Notes: generated by a model not told the origin, from the letters alone. A stretch of 64,000 nucleotides of DNA from Planctomycetaceae bacterium (GCA_024642205.1 JAHEBQ010000022.1:31149-95148); one strand, 5' to 3'. Counted from the stretch's first letter, positions 17,874 to 27,204 are shown. Numbers and translations: made by a program.

Positions 17874-19373
17874 ATGGCCGATACCCGAAAACCCAATCCG
17901 CGCGGCCACCAGCGGCGCGCCATCGGAGCGAACCGAAGTTCCTACGGTCGACGTCCCCATTACGAACTGGACGCCAAGGTTTCGGAAAAGCTCAGGGAAA
18001 TCGAATCCGACGGCGAACCCATGTCCATCGCCGAGACGATTTCGCGCGAAGAAATCCAGTCACTGAGCAGCGTCGACCGGCAAACCATCCGGGACGAGGA
18101 TGTCATCAATGTGACGGAATTGCAGCGAATGACGACTGCGAAACTGGCAAAGCAGGCAGCCGCGGAAGGCGTTCCGGACATCGACGGGCTCGGCAAGCGG
18201 GACTTGATCTTTCGCATTCTTAAAGAGCGGGTGAAATCGCGCGGCATCATGTGCGGCCATGGCACATTGCAGATTCTTCCTGACGGGTTTGGATTTTTGC
18301 GGAGCCCGGAATATCACTACCTGAACTGCCCTGACGACATTTACGTTTCACCCAGTCAGATTCGCAAATTCAATCTGCGCAATGGCGCCGTCGTCAAGGG
18401 CCAGATTCGCCCACCCAAAGAGAACGAGCGATATTTCGCGCTGCTGAAAATCGAAACCGTCAACGGGCTCGACCCAATCGAAAGTGCGCGCCGAACAAAT
18501 TTCGACGAACTCACTCCGCTTCATCCGGATACGCGAATCGTCATGGAACATGACGCCAAGGACATGTCGACTCGCGTGGTCGACATGTTCGCTCCGATCG
18601 GGTTTGGCCAGCGAGGTTTGATCGTCAGTCCGCCTCGAGCGGGAAAGACGATCCTGATGCAGCGCATGGCACAGGCGACGCTCATCAATTATCCCGAAGC
18701 CTACGTGATCATGTTGTTGATCGATGAGCGTCCCGAAGAAGTCACCGATATGGAACGTGAAGTCAAAGGAGACCGCTGCGAGGTCATCAGCTCGACGTTT
18801 GATGAACCGGCGTCGCGACACATTCAAGTCACTGAAATGGTCCTGGAAAAAGCCAAACGCCTCGTCGAAAGCGGTGTCGATGTTGTTATCTTTCTGGATT
18901 CCATCACCCGTCTGGGTCGAGCCTGGAATTCCGAATGTCCGCAATCCGGCAAGACGCTGTCGGGTGGATTGGATGCCAATGCAATGCAGAAACCCAAGGC
19001 TTTTTTCGGATCAGCTCGCAAGATCGAAGAAGGAGGTTCACTGACAATCATCGCGACCGCCCTGGTCGATACCGGAAGCAGAATGGACGAGGTGATTTTT
19101 GAAGAATTCAAGGGAACCGGAAACCTCGAAATCGTGCTTGATCGTTTGCTCGTCGATCGACGAATTTGGCCAGCGATCGACATCAACGCCAGTGGTACGC
19201 GACGCGAAGAAAAACTGTTTGACGAAGACGAATTCGAGCGAATCTGCAGAGTCCGCCGAGTGCTCAGCGAAATGAATCCACCCGATGCCATGGACCTGCT
19301 GACCACTCGACTGAAGAAAACCAAAACCAACGCCGAGTTCCTGATGAGCATCAAACCCGGCGGTGGATTTTGA
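17874..19373 (+). CDS. rho: transcription termination factor Rho
   Basis: Rho is a hexameric RNA helicase that ends transcription. Residues 1-75 are a basic then acidic extension not found in short Rho proteins. The N-terminal helix bundle follows, then the cold-shock-like RNA-binding domain (about 126-200, with [17 protein letters not shown]). The ATPase domain has the Walker A variant [36 protein letters not shown] and [14 protein letters not shown]. The 499-residue length is longer than E. coli Rho (419), mainly at the N-terminus. ATG at 17874 with GGGAG eleven bases upstream. It follows coaE closely. Confidence 0.96.
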   Translation: MADTRKPNPRGHQRRAIGANRSSYGRRPHYELDAKVSEKLREIESDGEPMSIAETISREEIQSLSSVDRQTIRDEDVINVTELQRMTTAKLAKQAAAEGVPDIDGLGKRDLIFRILKERVKSRGIMCGHGTLQILPDGFGFLRSPEYHYLNCPDDIYVSPSQIRKFNLRNGAVVKGQIRPPKENERYFALLKIETVNGLDPIESARRTNFDELTPLHPDTRIVMEHDAKDMSTRVVDMFAPIGFGQRGLIVSPPRAGKTILMQRMAQATLINYPEAYVIMLLIDERPEEVTDMEREVKGDRCEVISSTFDEPASRHIQVTEMVLEKAKRLVESGVDVVIFLDSITRLGRAWNSECPQSGKTLSGGLDANAMQKPKAFFGSARKIEEGGSLTIIATALVDTGSRMDEVIFEEFKGTGNLEIVLDRLLVDRRIWPAIDINASGTRREEKLFDEDEFERICRVRRVLSEMNPPDAMDLLTTRLKKTKTNAEFLMSIKPGGGF

Positions 19374-19565
19374 GGTAGTCCATCACTCGGCGTTCGGCCA
19401 CCTGGACAGGCGTCACCCTGAAAACTGGAACTACGACGCTGGAGAATTCGACCCGGCCCTGGTTTCAACGGCGATCAGCGGTCTTTCCATTACCCCGGTT
19501 GGCGCGAACCATAATCTGGTAAGATTGGAATTCGTTTTGCTCATTTCAATTGGTTGAGGTAGGTT

Positions 19566-20045
19566 TTGTTCCAGGAACGAAAAGGCACCACGGGTTCGGT
19601 TTCGGAAAACCGGTTTGTGATCGTCGTATCCAAATATCATGCCAGTATCACCAGCAAGATGCTGGATGGTGCCATCCAGACGTTGACTCGTAATCTTGTG
19701 CCTGCCAGCCAAATAGAAGTGCTCTGGGTTCCGGGAGCCTGGGAAATTCCGGGAGCCGTTCAAAGGGCACTGGAAACAGGGACGTTTGACGCAGTTTTGA
19801 CATTGGGATGCGTGATTCGCGGGGAAACGACACATGACCAGCATATCAACACAACCGTCAGCAACGGACTCGGACGGTTGAGCCTGGACTACAAGATTCC
19901 GGTGGCATTCGGCGTTTTGACTTGCAACACCATGGAACAGGCAATTCAGCGCTCCGGTGGTGACGTCGGTAACAAAGGAAACGAAACGGCGGAAGCAGCA
20001 ATTCACATGCTGCTCCTGTTCAAAGAAATCGGACAGGCGAGTTGA
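19566..20045 (+). CDS. ribH: 6,7-dimethyl-8-ribityllumazine synthase
   Basis: It catalyses the penultimate step of riboflavin synthesis, joining the pyrimidinedione with dihydroxybutanone phosphate. The 159 residues show VPGAWEIPGAVQ, GCVIRGETTHDQHIN (with the catalytic His), GVLTCNTMEQAIQRS and GNKGNETAEAAI, all classic. The start is TTG at 19566; GAGG and AGG lie six and two bases upstream. No FMN riboswitch is apparent ahead of it. The bifunctional kinase/adenylyltransferase gene ribF lies at 28301, not in an operon with this gene. Confidence 0.95.
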   Translation: MFQERKGTTGSVSENRFVIVVSKYHASITSKMLDGAIQTLTRNLVPASQIEVLWVPGAWEIPGAVQRALETGTFDAVLTLGCVIRGETTHDQHINTTVSNGLGRLSLDYKIPVAFGVLTCNTMEQAIQRSGGDVGNKGNETAEAAIHMLLLFKEIGQAS

Positions 20046-20193
20046 TATTGCTGATCCCTGGTCCGTGCGTTGAGTTCCAGGCGGTCGATCACCCAAGGGT
20101 CAGCGTCGACCACCGATTCTCTGAATCGGTCGCTTCATCTAAGATAATCGCTGATTGATTCGCCAGCCCGAATTCTGCTTTCTGAAATCCTCC

Positions 20194-20631
20194 ATGTCCC
20201 GACGCAGCCGTGCCCGCGAGATCGTATTACAGGTTCTCTATCAGGATGATCTGAACGCGGATCAACCCGAGGATATTCGTTTGCGGTTTGTCAATGCGCG
20301 CCTGAACCAGGACAAAGAACTGGTTGAATTTGCGGAAAAACTGCTGGCGGGAGTCCGGCGTCACCGAGAGGCTGTGGATCGGCATTTGGGCGAAATCGCC
20401 AGGAACTGGAAATTATCGCGAATGGCAGCGACCGATCGAAATGTCCTGCGGTTAGGGGCATATGAAATTTTGTTTACCGAGACCCCGGACCGTGTCGCGA
20501 TCAATGAGGCGATTGAGTTAGCCAAAAGATATGGCACCAACAATTCGTCCCAATTCGTAAATGGCGTGCTCGATCGTTTGATGAATAATAAAACTTCCGA
20601 TCGTTCTGGAGATATTCTGGAAGAACCATAG
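20194..20631 (+). CDS. nusB: transcription antitermination factor NusB
   Basis: NusB binds boxA RNA with NusE in rRNA antitermination. The 145 residues show the all-helical family pattern: RRSRAREIVLQVLYQ at the N-terminus, SRMAATDRNVLRLGAYEIL in the middle, and AINEAIELAKRYGTNNSSQFVNGVLDRL at the C-terminus, including the typical FVNGVLD. I chose ATG 20194; a TTG at 20155 would add 13 residues. It lies 15 nt before ftsY and about 150 nt after ribH, giving a ribH-nusB-ftsY cluster. Confidence 0.94.
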   Translation: MSRRSRAREIVLQVLYQDDLNADQPEDIRLRFVNARLNQDKELVEFAEKLLAGVRRHREAVDRHLGEIARNWKLSRMAATDRNVLRLGAYEILFTETPDRVAINEAIELAKRYGTNNSSQFVNGVLDRLMNNKTSDRSGDILEEP

Positions 20632-20645
20632 AATGGGGACTCGCG

Positions 20646-21851
20646 ATGGGAGACTCCCATCCATCGACTGGACCTGACCCAAAAAAGTTGAGTTTTATGG
20701 CACGTTGGAAACCTTTTGGAAAAAAAGAGAGTTTACCTCCTGAATCGGACACTCCCGGTCAAGCAGACCTTCCGGCCGAACGGGTTGATCCGGCACCCGG
20801 ATCCCCTGCCCCGGTAACCGGAACACGCGCCCCAGAATCTCAGGCAACTCAATCCGGTTCCACTCCAACCAGAACCGCTCAGTCCACTTCTGCGCGGTCA
20901 GCAGCACCTGGAATCGAATCCGGGAAATCGCCAGGCTTATTCGGCCGTTTCAAGTCCGCACTGAAAAAAACGGTCGAGGTGTTGAACACCGATATCCGCG
21001 ACCTGGTCAAGGAAGGGCGCTTGGTCGATGACCAGTTTCTGGACGAGTTGTTTGCCGACTTGGTCAAGACAGACATGGGTGTCGGACCCGCCGGCAAAAT
21101 CCGCGACGGCATTCAATCGGAATTCCGTGGCCGAAAGCTCTTCATGAATGATTTGGTCCATTCCGCTAAATCCACGATTACCAAAATCATGCGTCAGGAT
21201 CTTGCCGACGTTCAAATGGCGACCTCCGGCCCTACGGTCATCATGGTGGTTGGCGTCAACGGAGCCGGGAAAACAACCTCGATCGCGAAACTGGCCTATC
21301 GTTTCAACGAACAGGGTAAATCCGTCGTACTCGGTGCGGGGGATACTTTCCGGGCCGCTGCGGTGGAGCAGTTGACGATCTGGGCTGGCCGGATGGGTGC
21401 GGAAATCGTTACCGGGCGACAAGGCAGTGATCCTGCGAGTGTTGCCTACAAAGCGGTCGAGGCGGCCAAAAACAAGTCGGCAGACGTTTGCATCGTCGAT
21501 ACGGCAGGTCGCTTACAAACGCAAAGCAACCTGATGGAGGAGTTGGCGAGGATTCGACGAGTGATCGGAAAAGTCATCCCCGATGCGCCGCACGAAGTCC
21601 TGCTGGTGCTCGATGCCACCGCCGGTCAGAATGCAATCAGCCAGGCACGCGGTTTTTCCGATGCCGCAGGTTGTACAGGAATCATCCTGGCCAAACTCGA
21701 CGGCACCGCCAAAGGGGGCGTGGCAATACCGATCCGAGAAGAGTTTGGCTTACCCGTAAAATTCATCGGGCTGGGGGAAACGCCAGATGCCTTTGCGCCA
21801 TTTGATGTCGATCAGTATGTCAATGCACTTTTTGATGTGTCGGACGGGTAA
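20646..21851 (+). CDS. ftsY: signal recognition particle receptor FtsY
   Basis: FtsY is the GTPase receptor that delivers SRP-ribosome complexes to the membrane. Residues about 1-100 form a variable, Pro/Ser/Thr-rich linker of low complexity. The NG domain follows from about 100. G motifs are visible: VGVNGAGKTTSIAKLA, GDTFRAAAVEQL, VDTAGR and AKLDGTAKGG, plus the conserved LGETPDAFAPFD tail. The start is ATG 20646 with a GGGGAC-like sequence upstream; ATG 20697 (MARWKPFGKKE) is a plausible shorter start. The 401-residue length is normal. nusB ends 14 nt before it. Confidence 0.94.
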   Translation: MGDSHPSTGPDPKKLSFMARWKPFGKKESLPPESDTPGQADLPAERVDPAPGSPAPVTGTRAPESQATQSGSTPTRTAQSTSARSAAPGIESGKSPGLFGRFKSALKKTVEVLNTDIRDLVKEGRLVDDQFLDELFADLVKTDMGVGPAGKIRDGIQSEFRGRKLFMNDLVHSAKSTITKIMRQDLADVQMATSGPTVIMVVGVNGAGKTTSIAKLAYRFNEQGKSVVLGAGDTFRAAAVEQLTIWAGRMGAEIVTGRQGSDPASVAYKAVEAAKNKSADVCIVDTAGRLQTQSNLMEELARIRRVIGKVIPDAPHEVLLVLDATAGQNAISQARGFSDAAGCTGIILAKLDGTAKGGVAIPIREEFGLPVKFIGLGETPDAFAPFDVDQYVNALFDVSDG

Positions 21852-21897
21852 GGAAGACAGTCCGTCGATCCATTTCGCGCAGCGGATCGTTGCCATC

Positions 21898-22440
21898 CTA
21901 ATAAGGAAATTCAGCCAGCATTTCCTGTTTGCTCAGGCCCGCTTTTCGCAACTCGAAGGCCCTGACAACGGCGGGATTGAAGTAGACGATCAACCCGTAA
22001 ATCCCCAGTCCAATCGCCGTCGGCGCGCAATACAGGGTCAGCAATGAACAGAGCCCGAGAATCAAGGTTGTAATACCAAAAGCGCGATATCGGTAGTCAA
22101 ACCCAAAGTAAGCAGCCGCGAGGTGCAGCACACCCAAAACGCCCGCGCAGGCCGACTCCACACCAAACACAATTCGCATCATGGACATTTGCATTCCGAT
22201 GATTTCCCTTGTTCTTGCATCGGTGTCATCGGGAATCCACGAATCGAATCGGCTAAACAAGAATGTGTATGCGATCATCGCCAATGCGAACATGATCAGT
22301 AATAATCCTTGAGCGATCATCAACGATGCGATCACAGGAACCTGTTTGAGATAGCCCCGACCAAAATCATGGGGTCGACCCTGAGTTGGGTAGCCGCGTC
22401 CAGGCTGCCCGGAAGGAGATTGGAAAGGATTGTCGCTCAC
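21898..22440 (-). CDS. small membrane protein of unknown function
   Basis: A GTG start at 22440 gives 180 residues. The first 45 are Gly/Pro/Gln-rich and hydrophilic, beginning SDNPFQSPSGQPGRGY. Four hydrophobic segments follow, at about 46-70, 90-115, 118-140 and 145-165. This architecture is a common planctomycete type for short uncharacterised integral membrane proteins. No motif is recognised. It converges on ftsY with 46 nt between stops. Confidence 0.68.
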   Translation of the reverse strand: MSDNPFQSPSGQPGRGYPTQGRPHDFGRGYLKQVPVIASLMIAQGLLLIMFALAMIAYTFLFSRFDSWIPDDTDARTREIIGMQMSMMRIVFGVESACAGVLGVLHLAAAYFGFDYRYRAFGITTLILGLCSLLTLYCAPTAIGLGIYGLIVYFNPAVVRAFELRKAGLSKQEMLAEFPY

Positions 22441-22885
22441 CTAGGTTTTTTCCCTCTCGACTGTCGAGCAGATCACAGCACAGCGTCGTGTTGCGAGTTT
22501 GCTGGCAACCAGCCAAAAAAAGATTGCTTTGAAACAGGATAGCAGGCTTGATATCGGCAAGCCGGACGTCTGGCAATCGGGATTTTAATCTTGCACCGTG
22601 GCAAGTCATCCAAACGATTGTCGAAATGTGTTTGGGCCAACCTGTCGATAACAACCGGCAACCAACGCCGGCTGATCTTCCCAGAACGGCAATAATCTTT
22701 GATACGCTTCGGTCATCCGTCAATCCGTCTCGCGGCCCAACCATCCGGTCCCGGCAGCAAATCGAGCTGACACAATTCCCAATGCCAGTCAGCGCACGAA
22801 AAAGTCCTGTTCGCTCATCTCAAACAGGACTCTTCGTAACCGTCGGAAGGTTGTTGTCACTTGAATCGGCATTTGGTTTGGATAT
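22441..22885. other. intergenic region, 445 nt, with the Flp pilin terminator
   Basis: Holds the minus-strand terminator at 22796-22831. The rest shows no supported gene; frames here lack start signals and family-like sequence. Confidence 0.5.
22796..22831 (-). terminator. intrinsic terminator of the Flp pilin gene
   Basis: AGTCCTGTT at 22803-22811 pairs with AACAGGACT at 22823-22831. On the minus strand the 9-bp stem is followed by TTTTT. It lies about 55 nt after the pilin stop. Confidence 0.85.
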
Positions 22886-23065
22886 TCACTGCTGGAGCGC
22901 GCCCTGGATTTCCTTGACGTTGGACCCGAATGCATTCCCCATTGTTTCACCAGCGGCAACAACCGAAGCAAGAAGCAAAGCTGCGATCATGGCCAGTAGC
23001 AGGGCGTATTCAACTGCCGTTGCGGCCGATTCGTTTTTGACGATGAAAGCTATTCTTGGAAGCAT
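22886..23065 (-). CDS. Flp family type IVb pilin
   Basis: ATG at 23065 (AAGGG seven to eight bases upstream) gives 59 residues. The sequence has a short basic leader, then the class IVb pilin signature, with Glu at the fifth residue after the likely prepilin cleavage (SA then ATAVEY), and one long hydrophobic helix, ALLLAMIAALLLASVV. Flp pilins build tight-adherence (Tad) pili that support surface attachment and secretion. No tad assembly genes are in the window, so the gene is orphan here. A clean terminator follows. Confidence 0.88.
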   Translation of the reverse strand: MLPRIAFIVKNESAATAVEYALLLAMIAALLLASVVAAGETMGNAFGSNVKEIQGALQQ

Positions 23066-23212
23066 TTGTTTCCCTTGCCGTTGTTGTCTGAAGGAGAGAC
23101 CAATGCACAGGGCATGCCAATTGAAAAACACAGGAAACTGGCCCTGTTTGACCGACCTGTTTCAGAAAAACCACAGGCTCGAACAACCCATGATGCCAAA
23201 GAACAACGATGG

Positions 23213-23250
23213 CCCCAAAAAAAAACACCCGCCAAACCTTCGGCGGGTGT
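23213..23250 (-). terminator. intrinsic terminator of the heavy-metal-domain selenoprotein gene
   Basis: ACACCCGCC pairs with GGCGGGTGT across a seven- to eight-base loop; on the minus strand nine T residues follow. The stem sits about 30 nt after the TAA at 23278, not after the TGA at 23464. This supports the longer reading frame as the real gene. Confidence 0.87.
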
Positions 23251-23277
23251 AAACATTTACTGAACTTGCGGAAGTCG

Positions 23278-23679
23278 TTATTCCACCTTTGACCATCCGG
23301 CGATGTGCTTGTTTCCTTCGTCGGCGAATTTGTTCAACACCGCTTCAACGTCCAAATCAGCGGGTGCCGAAAAAGAACAAGAATTATCACTTATGTTTGT
23401 TTCAATGTCTGCGATACCATCGACACTACTCAATGCACTTCTCACGGAAGCCGCGCAGCCACCTCATGTCATGCCAGGAAGTTTAAGCGAAACTGATTGG
23501 GACCCGGAAGTCTTCGCAGTGGCAGCACCATCGCCAGTTTTCTCGGCCGCACCTTCAGCTGCGCCATCGGCGGCAGCGGGGGTTGCTTTCGGAGTCTCTT
23601 TTTTCTCAGCCGGCTTCTTATCGCAGCCGATCGATATGACGAGGGCAGCCATCGCCATGATTGTCAAAATTAGTCGCAT
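23278..23679 (-). CDS. heavy-metal-associated domain lipoprotein, selenoprotein (in-frame TGA read as Sec72)
   Basis: Starting at ATG 23679 (GGAG upstream), the frame runs through TGA at 23464-23466 to TAA at 23278, giving 133 residues. Residues 1-20 form a lipoprotein signal ending ISIGC. An Ala/Glu/Lys-rich linker follows (about 20-62). The end is an HMA domain: SLKLPGMT-U-GGCAASV, then VDGIADIETN and a C-terminal strand. Canonical HMA domains read GMTCxxC, so the TGA stands exactly at the first metal-binding cysteine, giving a Sec-x-x-Cys pair. The domain before the TGA alone would be useless, and a terminator lies after the TAA. A soft metal or selenide role in the envelope is inference. 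I recall database entries for heavy-metal-domain (seleno)proteins. Confidence 0.85.
23434..23457 (-). promoter_or_regulatory. putative bacterial SECIS hairpin of the heavy-metal-domain selenoprotein
   Basis: On the minus strand GCTTC-CGTGA-GAAGT forms a 5-bp stem (one G-T pair). TGC and GCA can pair below it across a 3-nt bulge. The loop CGTGA starts 18 nt after the TGA and is identical to the loop of the thioredoxin/MsrA gene hairpin. Confidence 0.58.
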
Positions 23680-24250
23680 TGTAATAGTCTCCAAAGTGTA
23701 ACAACTTGAATGTGTCAGGGCGGTGGAATCAGCCCTCGTGGATTTTAGCCTAACAACCAGTCAGGATCAGGCACTATCGTATTCTTTCGTTGGCATTAAC
23801 GCACGGTCTCCGACATTGCTGTCCGCGGATTTTGGCAGAATTCATTCTGTTTGGTTCACTAGCTCACAACCCACCAAATCTGAGAAGCTGGGGAAAGCTC
23901 TCGCAGAATCTCCAAAAACTCCCTGCCGCAGTCAATTCGAGAACGGCAACCTGGCCCCATCGCCGAAAAAGCGCGATAACGGGTCCGTGATTGGAGTCAA
24001 TTCCATGATTCCCTTGAAAATAACGGGGCTCATGTTATTGCAAAAACTCAGGTAATCGGTACACTTGCCAGATTGAAAAGTGAGTTCAAACGTCCGGATG
24101 GACCGGAAATCCATGCCCCGAGCAAGTCAGGCCATGGATAATTTGTTGGAAATTTGAAAATGTAGGTAATTGAAGGAGTTGGATCGAACGCGAGCCGATA
24201 GAAGTCTTCTTGGAGTCTTCCCTGATGCCGCGGCACTGGATCAAACGGTT
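23680..24250. other. intergenic region, 571 nt, no gene supported
   Basis: Divergent gap between the heavy-metal-domain gene and rpsO. It must hold the rpsO promoter and 5' leader. Frames up to 110 codons exist but show no start signal or recognisable protein character. No riboswitch was recognised. Confidence 0.5.
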
Positions 24251-24520
24251 ATGGCCATTACGAAAGAGAATAAAGCTGAGTTGGTGAAAGAATTCCAGAC
24301 GCAAGAAGGCGATACGGGTTCTCCCGATGTTCAGATCGCCATTTTGACGAAACGGATCAACAACCTGACTGAGCACATGCGCTCAAACAAAAAGGATTAT
24401 TCCACGCGTCGTGGTTTGTTGGGCATGGTTTCTCGCCGTCGTCGATTGTTGGATTACGTTCGCAAGAATGATGCTGATCGTTATCTTGACATTATCGAAC
24501 GATTGAACATTCGAAAGTAA
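24251..24520 (+). CDS. rpsO: 30S ribosomal protein S15 (uS15)
   Basis: Exactly 89 residues from ATG 24251, the family's standard length. The sequence shows [52 protein letters not shown] and [12 protein letters not shown], the usual rRNA-binding helices. S15 binds the central domain of 16S rRNA. It stands upstream of pnp, an order conserved in many bacteria. An open frame extends upstream to 24170, but the family start is at 24251. Confidence 0.97.
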   Translation: MAITKENKAELVKEFQTQEGDTGSPDVQIAILTKRINNLTEHMRSNKKDYSTRRGLLGMVSRRRRLLDYVRKNDADRYLDIIERLNIRK

Positions 24521-24885
24521 TTTTCATTTACGTGTCACGAACGATTTTGTGCCACGTTTCTTTTTGATCTCTGCTCACTGGTTGTCTGGTGAGGCGCACC
24601 TTGGATGGTGTACAGACATCCGTTTGTGTTTCCCCGGAACGCAACCGGAGATGGACTTCTGGACTCGCTCTCTGAATGTCGCTTCCTCGCGACGATCAGC
24701 AAGTCGTTGCTCTGTCGATTTTCGACCGATTGATTTCCTGCTTGATCAGGCGCAACCGTCGCGGCCATGTTGGTTCTGGACGAGCAATGTTGCTCCCGAG
24801 CTCGATGCGATTCACGGCAATAATCGCCATTGAATGGCATTTCAAATTAATGACGTAGTTGATGAATTTTTTGTAGGAATGAATT
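24521..24885. other. rpsO-pnp intergenic region, 365 nt
   Basis: Starts with a terminator-like hairpin (24530-24566) and contains no supported gene. In other bacteria this spacer carries processing hairpins for pnp autoregulation. I did not resolve a long RNase III-type stem here. Confidence 0.5.
24530..24566 (+). terminator. terminator-like hairpin after rpsO
   Basis: ACGTG at 24530 pairs with CACGT at 24553-24557, and CAC with GTG inside it across one mismatch. A T-rich tract (TTTCTTTTT) follows. It starts 10 nt after the rpsO stop and could be a full or partial terminator that lets some transcription reach pnp. Confidence 0.6.
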
Positions 24886-27204
24886 GTGAAAGTAAGAGTA
24901 GAAAAAAAGATCGGTGGAAGTGTCCTTTCGTTCGAGACAGGATATTTGGCGAAACAGGCGGCGGCTGCCGTCCTGGTGCAATACAACGATACGGTTGTCC
25001 TTTCGGCGGCGGCCACGGGATCGCCACGACCCGGGATCGACTTTTTCCCGTTGATGTGTGATTACCGTGAGCGAACGTGTGCCGCGGGTAAATTCCCAGG
25101 CGGTTTTATCAAGCGTGAAGGACGACCAACGACCAAGGAAACCCTGACCTCTCGATTGATTGATCGACCGATTCGGCCGATGTTCAAGGCAGGTTTCAAG
25201 GACGAAGTTCAGTGTCAGAATTTTGTCCTTTCCAGTGACAAACAAACGGATGGCGATGTGCTGGCGATGAATGGCACCTCGGCCGCTTGTTTCATTTCTC
25301 CAATGCCGTTTGAAGATCCGGTTGCCTCGACCCGCGTCGCGCGTGTCAACGGAGAATTTATCGCTTTCCCGACCCAGGATCAACTGGAAGAAAGCGACAT
25401 GGACATCATCATTTCAGCGACAGACTCTGCCGTCACGATGATCGAGGGTTTCGCGCGCGAAGTTCCCGAAGACGACATGTTGGCCGCGGTCGAATTTGGA
25501 CATGAAATCTGTCGACAGGTGATCGATCTCCAGCGTGAATTATTCGACAAGGTTGCCCCTGAGAAAGACGACTTCCAGACACCCGAAAGTGACGGTTTGC
25601 TGGAAAAACTGTTGGCCCGGTATTACGACGATTACAAATCCGCGGTTTTGGTTGCCGGCAAACACGATCGTGGTGCAGCCAAGAAAGAACTTGCGGAAAA
25701 AATCGTCGCCGCGATGATTCCTGACCCGGAAGCCGACAATGCATTTGATGTGGGCGCGGTAAAGACGGCCATTCACGACCTTGAAGAGAGGGTCGTTCGA
25801 GATTCGATCCTTGATGGCCTGCGGTCCGATGGACGCGATAACAAGACGCTGCGACCGATCGAATGTCTGACCAATGTGATTCCGCGTGTTCACGGATCAG
25901 CCATTTTCCAAAGAGGTGAAACGCAGGCGCTGATCACGGTGACACTTGGTACCGGAAGGGATGAACAGCGAGTCGATGGACTGCTCGATGAGTATTCCAA
26001 GAAATTCATGCTGGACTACAACTTTCCCAGTTTCAGCGTCGGGGAATGTCGTCCGATCCGAGGCCCGGGACGTCGTGAGATTGGTCACGGTGCGTTGGCG
26101 GAGCGGAGCATCAATCCCATCTTGCCCGACGTCGACGAGTTTCCTTACACCATCCGTGTGGTTTCGGACATCCTCGAATCCAATGGTTCGTCTTCGATGG
26201 CAACGATATGCGGGACGACGCTGGGCTTGATGGCTGCGGGGGTCACGATCAAGAACCCGGTCGCCGGAATTTCCGTTGGCATGGTCAAAGAAGGCGACCG
26301 CTACGCATTATTGACCGACATCCTCGGCAGTGAAGACCATTTTGGTGACATGGACTTCAAAGTGGCGGGAACCCAAAACGGGATTACCGGTATCCAGCTT
26401 GACCTGAAAATCCGCGGGATCAGCAGCCAGATACTGAAGGAAGCCATGGCTCAGTCTCGCGAAGCGCGAATCGAAATCCTGCGAACGATGCTCAAGGCAA
26501 TTCCCCGTCCGCAAGAAGAGCTTTCCATGTACGCACCGCGATTGCTGGTCACCCAAATCGACCCGGAAAAAATCGGGATGCTGATTGGCCCTGGTGGAAA
26601 GAATATCCGCGCGATCCAGGAATCCACACAAACCGTGATCGAAGTCGCCGAAGATGGCCGCGTAACAGTTGCCGGTACCGACGGGGCGCTCGCCGAAGCA
26701 GCTCTCAAGAAAGTCGAAGCCTGCACCGCAACCGTCCAGGTCGGCAAGATCTACGACGGAACGGTCAGTAGCGTCAAGGACTTCGGTGCGTTTGTCGAGA
26801 TTCTTCCCGGTCGCGACGGGTTATGCCATATCAGCGAACTATCCAGCGGCTTTATCGACAAGGTTGAGGACATCTGCCATGTCGGCGACGAAATGAAGGT
26901 TCTCGTCATTGATGTCGACAACAATGACCGGGTGAAGCTCAGTCGGCGCCAGGCGTTGGAAGAGCTTGGACTGGAAGATGAATTCGCACTCGCGACAGCC
27001 GACGCTCCTGCCGGTGGTGGTGAAGACCGACCTCCACGCAGTGAAGGTGAAGATCGCGGCGGCGACCGCGGCCGCAGTGGCGGTGGTGGACGGGGTCGCA
27101 GCGGTGGTGGCGGTGGCCGAAGCCGAGGTGGTGGCGGGGGTCGCAGCGGTGGTGGCGGTGGCCGAAGCGGCGGTGGAGGTGGCGGCGGTCGAGACCGACG
27201 CTAG
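24886..27204 (+). CDS. pnp: polyribonucleotide nucleotidyltransferase (PNPase) with RGG-type tail
   Basis: PNPase degrades RNA phosphorolytically from the 3' end. The GTG start at 24886 gives 772 residues. The order is RNase PH domain 1 (about 10-140), helical domain (about 150-300), RNase PH domain 2 (about 310-540, with FSVGECRPIRGPGRREIGHG), KH domain (about 555-615, IGPGGKNIRAIQ) and S1 domain (about 620-695, GAFVEILPGRDGLCHISEL). From about 705 the tail is made of Gly, Arg, Ser and Asp repeats, absent in E. coli PNPase. RGG tails bind RNA and promote phase separation in other proteins, so a role in RNA granules is possible (inference). A terminator follows. Confidence 0.96.
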   Translation: MKVRVEKKIGGSVLSFETGYLAKQAAAAVLVQYNDTVVLSAAATGSPRPGIDFFPLMCDYRERTCAAGKFPGGFIKREGRPTTKETLTSRLIDRPIRPMFKAGFKDEVQCQNFVLSSDKQTDGDVLAMNGTSAACFISPMPFEDPVASTRVARVNGEFIAFPTQDQLEESDMDIIISATDSAVTMIEGFAREVPEDDMLAAVEFGHEICRQVIDLQRELFDKVAPEKDDFQTPESDGLLEKLLARYYDDYKSAVLVAGKHDRGAAKKELAEKIVAAMIPDPEADNAFDVGAVKTAIHDLEERVVRDSILDGLRSDGRDNKTLRPIECLTNVIPRVHGSAIFQRGETQALITVTLGTGRDEQRVDGLLDEYSKKFMLDYNFPSFSVGECRPIRGPGRREIGHGALAERSINPILPDVDEFPYTIRVVSDILESNGSSSMATICGTTLGLMAAGVTIKNPVAGISVGMVKEGDRYALLTDILGSEDHFGDMDFKVAGTQNGITGIQLDLKIRGISSQILKEAMAQSREARIEILRTMLKAIPRPQEELSMYAPRLLVTQIDPEKIGMLIGPGGKNIRAIQESTQTVIEVAEDGRVTVAGTDGALAEAALKKVEACTATVQVGKIYDGTVSSVKDFGAFVEILPGRDGLCHISELSSGFIDKVEDICHVGDEMKVLVIDVDNNDRVKLSRRQALEELGLEDEFALATADAPAGGGEDRPPRSEGEDRGGDRGRSGGGGRGRSGGGGGRSRGGGGGRSGGGGGRSGGGGGGGRDRR
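27080..27195 (+). repeat. minisatellite encoding the PNPase RGG tail
   Basis: Repeated blocks of GGTGGTGGCGGTGG and GCCGAAGC / CGCAGCGG encode Gly-Arg-Ser units. The repeats are imperfect and in phase with the coding frame. Such arrays usually vary in copy number between strains. Confidence 0.78.

Noticed and set aside
19374..19565. FMN riboswitch upstream of ribH
   Set aside because: The conserved RFN element core was not found in this short gap, nor upstream of ribF.
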